A stretch of 64,000 nt of DNA from assembly GCA_051004015.1 (NCBI GenBank), contig JBPCKT010000053.1, forward strand, positions 1-64,000, read 5' to 3'. Numbering within the stretch: the first letter of the stretch is position 1; each line of letters starts with the position of its first letter. A model generated the notes under the pieces. It was not told the origin of the DNA. It ran no database searches and saw nothing but the letters and a program-made list of their open reading frames with translations. Positions 62,210-64,000 of this stretch are shown here, one piece after another. The translations under genes and the position numbers were made by a program. Source of the stretch: SXOA01 sp051004015 (lineage in GTDB: Bacteria; Planctomycetota; Planctomycetia; Pirellulales; Pirellulaceae).

Positions 62210-63247
62210 GTGGCCCCTAGCTCCCTCCGTCGCGGCCTCACCCGCATCGAATGGGTTGCCATGTTCCTAATGGCGATGCTCCTCGCCGCGCTCATTCTGC
62301 CGACGCTGCTGCAACATCGGCAGTCCTCGCGACGGAACACCTGCGAACACCGCCTGACAGACCTGGGCATGACAACTCTGTTTGCCGCCGAGCTCCGGCC
62401 GGGAAAGCACTTCCCCGGCTATGCCAACGAGCAAGCCATGGATGCCGCCGGCAAGCGCACCAGGACCGGCTGGCAATTTGATCTGCTGCCGTTCTTGGGG
62501 CGGCACGTGGACGTAAACCTGGACGCAGCGCCGCCGGGAGAGCCGCTCAATCCGCTGCAGTTCCTTCCCGGCCCCGAGGAGTTTGGCCCGCGGCAGAAAT
62601 TCTATGAGTCGTACGGTCCTCCCGGTCCGGATGCGACTCGCGGCAAAACACCGGTCCTGTACTTTTCCGAATTCATGTGCCCCGACGATCCCCGCAGCCA
62701 GGCCGACAAACGGCAGCCGTGGACGAGTTATGTCGCCAACTGCGGAATGCCGGATCAGACGGACCAGAAGAAGCGCCAGAAGTTCCCGCCGGATTGGCCG
62801 GCCAATGGCGTCTTTCTCGAACAGTTTGAGAATCGCGACCCCAACAATTTCACGTCGCCGCAATTCGTGGAAGACCACGATGGGGCTTCCTTCACCATGA
62901 TGCTCAGCGAGAACCTGGACTCCGGACTCTGGACCGACAGCGACGAAGCCCGCGTCGGCTTCCTCTGGGCCCCCGGCAGCGCGGAGGGCCGGCACACGGT
63001 GGATTGCCCGGTGCTATTCCTCAACCAGGAGCGAGGGACGGGGAACGGCAGCCTCCGCTTCGCCCGCCCCTCCAGCGAGCATCCAGGCGGCGTGCTGATG
63101 ATGTATTGCGACGGCCGCACCAAATTCATCGACCAGCGGATCGACTTCCGCATCTACTGCGCCCAGATGACCCCCGACGGCCAGAACGCCAAGCACGCCG
63201 GCAGCGATAGGCTCTTGGACCCGCCGTACCGGGAGGTCAGAGAGTAG
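62210..63247 (+). CDS. DUF1559-like prepilin protein, divergent leader
   Basis: This protein has 345 residues from GTG 62210 (a GTG at 62189 is also possible). After RRG comes LTRIEWVAMFLMAMLLAALILPTLL: the Glu at +5 of class III prepilins is kept, but the +1 Phe is replaced by Leu. The C-terminal part (HPGGVLMMYCDGRTKFID) is the DUF1559 H-x-G domain. It may be a minor pseudopilin. It is followed by a perfect inverted repeat. Confidence 0.78.
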   Translation: MAPSSLRRGLTRIEWVAMFLMAMLLAALILPTLLQHRQSSRRNTCEHRLTDLGMTTLFAAELRPGKHFPGYANEQAMDAAGKRTRTGWQFDLLPFLGRHVDVNLDAAPPGEPLNPLQFLPGPEEFGPRQKFYESYGPPGPDATRGKTPVLYFSEFMCPDDPRSQADKRQPWTSYVANCGMPDQTDQKKRQKFPPDWPANGVFLEQFENRDPNNFTSPQFVEDHDGASFTMMLSENLDSGLWTDSDEARVGFLWAPGSAEGRHTVDCPVLFLNQERGTGNGSLRFARPSSEHPGGVLMMYCDGRTKFIDQRIDFRIYCAQMTPDGQNAKHAGSDRLLDPPYREVRE

Positions 63248-63269
63248 AATTCCCAGACACCGAGGGAAT

Positions 63270-63345
63270 GGGACACGGAAAACACGGAGGACACGGCAAA
63301 TACAAAATCCCGCTTTATCCGTGTCCTCCGTGTTTTCCGTGTCCC
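63270..63345. repeat. Perfect 27-base inverted repeat
   Basis: Arms 63270-63296 and 63319-63345 are exact reverse complements (GGGACACGGAAAACACGG.. / ..CCGTGTTTTCCGTGTCCC) around a 22-base loop. It could act as a terminator for the DUF1559-like gene or leader structure for the next gene. Confidence 0.9.
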
Positions 63346-63380
63346 AAATTCTTTTGTTCGATTCCGCTTTTCGACTTTAG

Positions 63381-64000
63381 ATGTCCCGTCCAGATCCCAC
63401 GCCGAGCCTTCAACAACTCCAGCACTGGTTGCAAGCCGTCATCATGCACCCCGGCGGCGTGGAAGAATGCGCCAAAGACCCAGGGCCCTCCCTTTCCGCG
63501 CCGCTCGAAGCAATCATCCCCGCCACGAGCAAACAGACGAGCGCCGAGCGATTGGGGGTCTATGCCGCCGCGTACTACCTACGGCTGGTCGATTGCCTGC
63601 GGGAGTTTTTTCCCTGCCTCCGTTTCGCCATGGGAGACGAGGTCTTCGGCGATTTCGCCCTGGCCTACTTGCAGAAGCATCCGTCGCAAAGCTATACGCT
63701 GCATCACCTGGCGGACCAGTTTGCGAACTTCCTCGCTGAAACACGGCCTGTTGAACAGGCCGGCTGGGAAGACTTCTTCGTGGACCTCGCCCGGCTGGAG
63801 CACGCCATCGAAATCGTCTTCGACGCAGAAGGGCCGGAAGAACCCTCTCCCCCTGGGAGAGGGCAGGGTGAGGGTCTTACACTCGCGCCCCTAACTCAGT
63901 CGTCCATCCTCCCCTTTGTCCCGGGCTTTCAACTCCTGGCCTTCCGCTATCCCGTCAGCAGCTACTACACCGCCTGGAAGCACGGCGAAGAGCCGCCGCT
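63381..64000 (+). CDS. DUF2063 (HvfC/BufC-type) protein, partial at the window end
   Basis: The frame is open from ATG 63381 to the window end, so the gene is cut. RLGVYAAAYYLRLVDCLREFFPCL and DFALAYLQKHPSQSYTLHHLADQF are characteristic of the DUF2063 N-terminal domain, whose members help DUF692 enzymes make copper-binding bufferin-type peptides. No DUF692 gene precedes it. Residues about 153-165 (PSPPGRGQGEG) are encoded by a CCCTCTCCCCCTGGGAGAGGG-type repeat (63842-63875) that interrupts the alignment in frame. Confidence 0.75.
   Translation, partial: MSRPDPTPSLQQLQHWLQAVIMHPGGVEECAKDPGPSLSAPLEAIIPATSKQTSAERLGVYAAAYYLRLVDCLREFFPCLRFAMGDEVFGDFALAYLQKHPSQSYTLHHLADQFANFLAETRPVEQAGWEDFFVDLARLEHAIEIVFDAEGPEEPSPPGRGQGEGLTLAPLTQSSILPFVPGFQLLAFRYPVSSYYTAWKHGEEPP

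Overview
The window looks like a chromosomal segment of a GC-rich Planctomycetota bacterium. Evidence: three DUF1501 proteins with N-terminal export signals, two DUF1559 prepilin-like proteins, a DUF1573 protein, a LEPR-x-L sorting motif plus dockerin-like repeats on a secreted protease, a BatA/VWA membrane-protein pair, and LPS genes (kdsB, lptD) showing an outer membrane. I cannot assign a genus.

Layout: 0.2-5.8 kb holds a WecG/TagA-type glycosyltransferase and two VWA membrane proteins. 5.9-14.0 kb is accessory: a TIGR04255/DUF7689 three-gene cluster with ATGA overlaps, an IS3 remnant, a 2-hydroxyacid dehydrogenase, two secreted proteins, a toxin-antitoxin-like pair, a MITE-like element and a GIY-YIG protein with an overlapping partner. 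14.0-24.6 kb carries a Gfo/Idh/MocA oxidoreductase, a rhodanese, an OleA-like thiolase joined to an ApbE flavin transferase, a DUF1501 protein, an outer-membrane barrel, a Fur-family regulator and a secreted metalloprotease. 24.7-33.2 kb has a radical SAM/metallophosphoesterase pair, a lipoprotein, a receiver domain, an FHA-GAF histidine kinase, tadA and two DUF1501 genes. 33.3-39.9 kb is a minus-strand housekeeping run transcribed kdsB, aroF, tpiA, secG, yicC, gmk, rpoZ, coaC, membrane protein. 40-64 kb has a delta-9 desaturase, a YgiQ radical SAM protein, a matrixin-like protease, a DMT transporter, a SUKH-3 orphan, an L,D-transpeptidase, a HIT protein, a DUF1559/DUF1573 pair, a short LuxR-type HTH protein, LptD, an unusual NRAMP-like transporter with calcium-binding-type repeats, and the start of a DUF2063 (HvfC/BufC-type) gene cut by the window end.

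The most distinctive feature is not a gene. At least ten families of short palindromic repeats are scattered through the window. Several share one architecture even though their sequences differ: two tandem hairpins enclosed by a short outer stem. Some lie inside reading frames without breaking them (ApbE, YgiQ, a DUF1559 leader, the BatA and OleA tails, DUF2063), so they add low-complexity peptide segments to otherwise ordinary proteins. Two homopolymer tracts (34 C at 68-101; 12 G directly before a LuxR-type gene) also stand out.

No rRNA, convincing tRNA or CRISPR array was found. Family assignments come from motif recognition by eye, with no database search.
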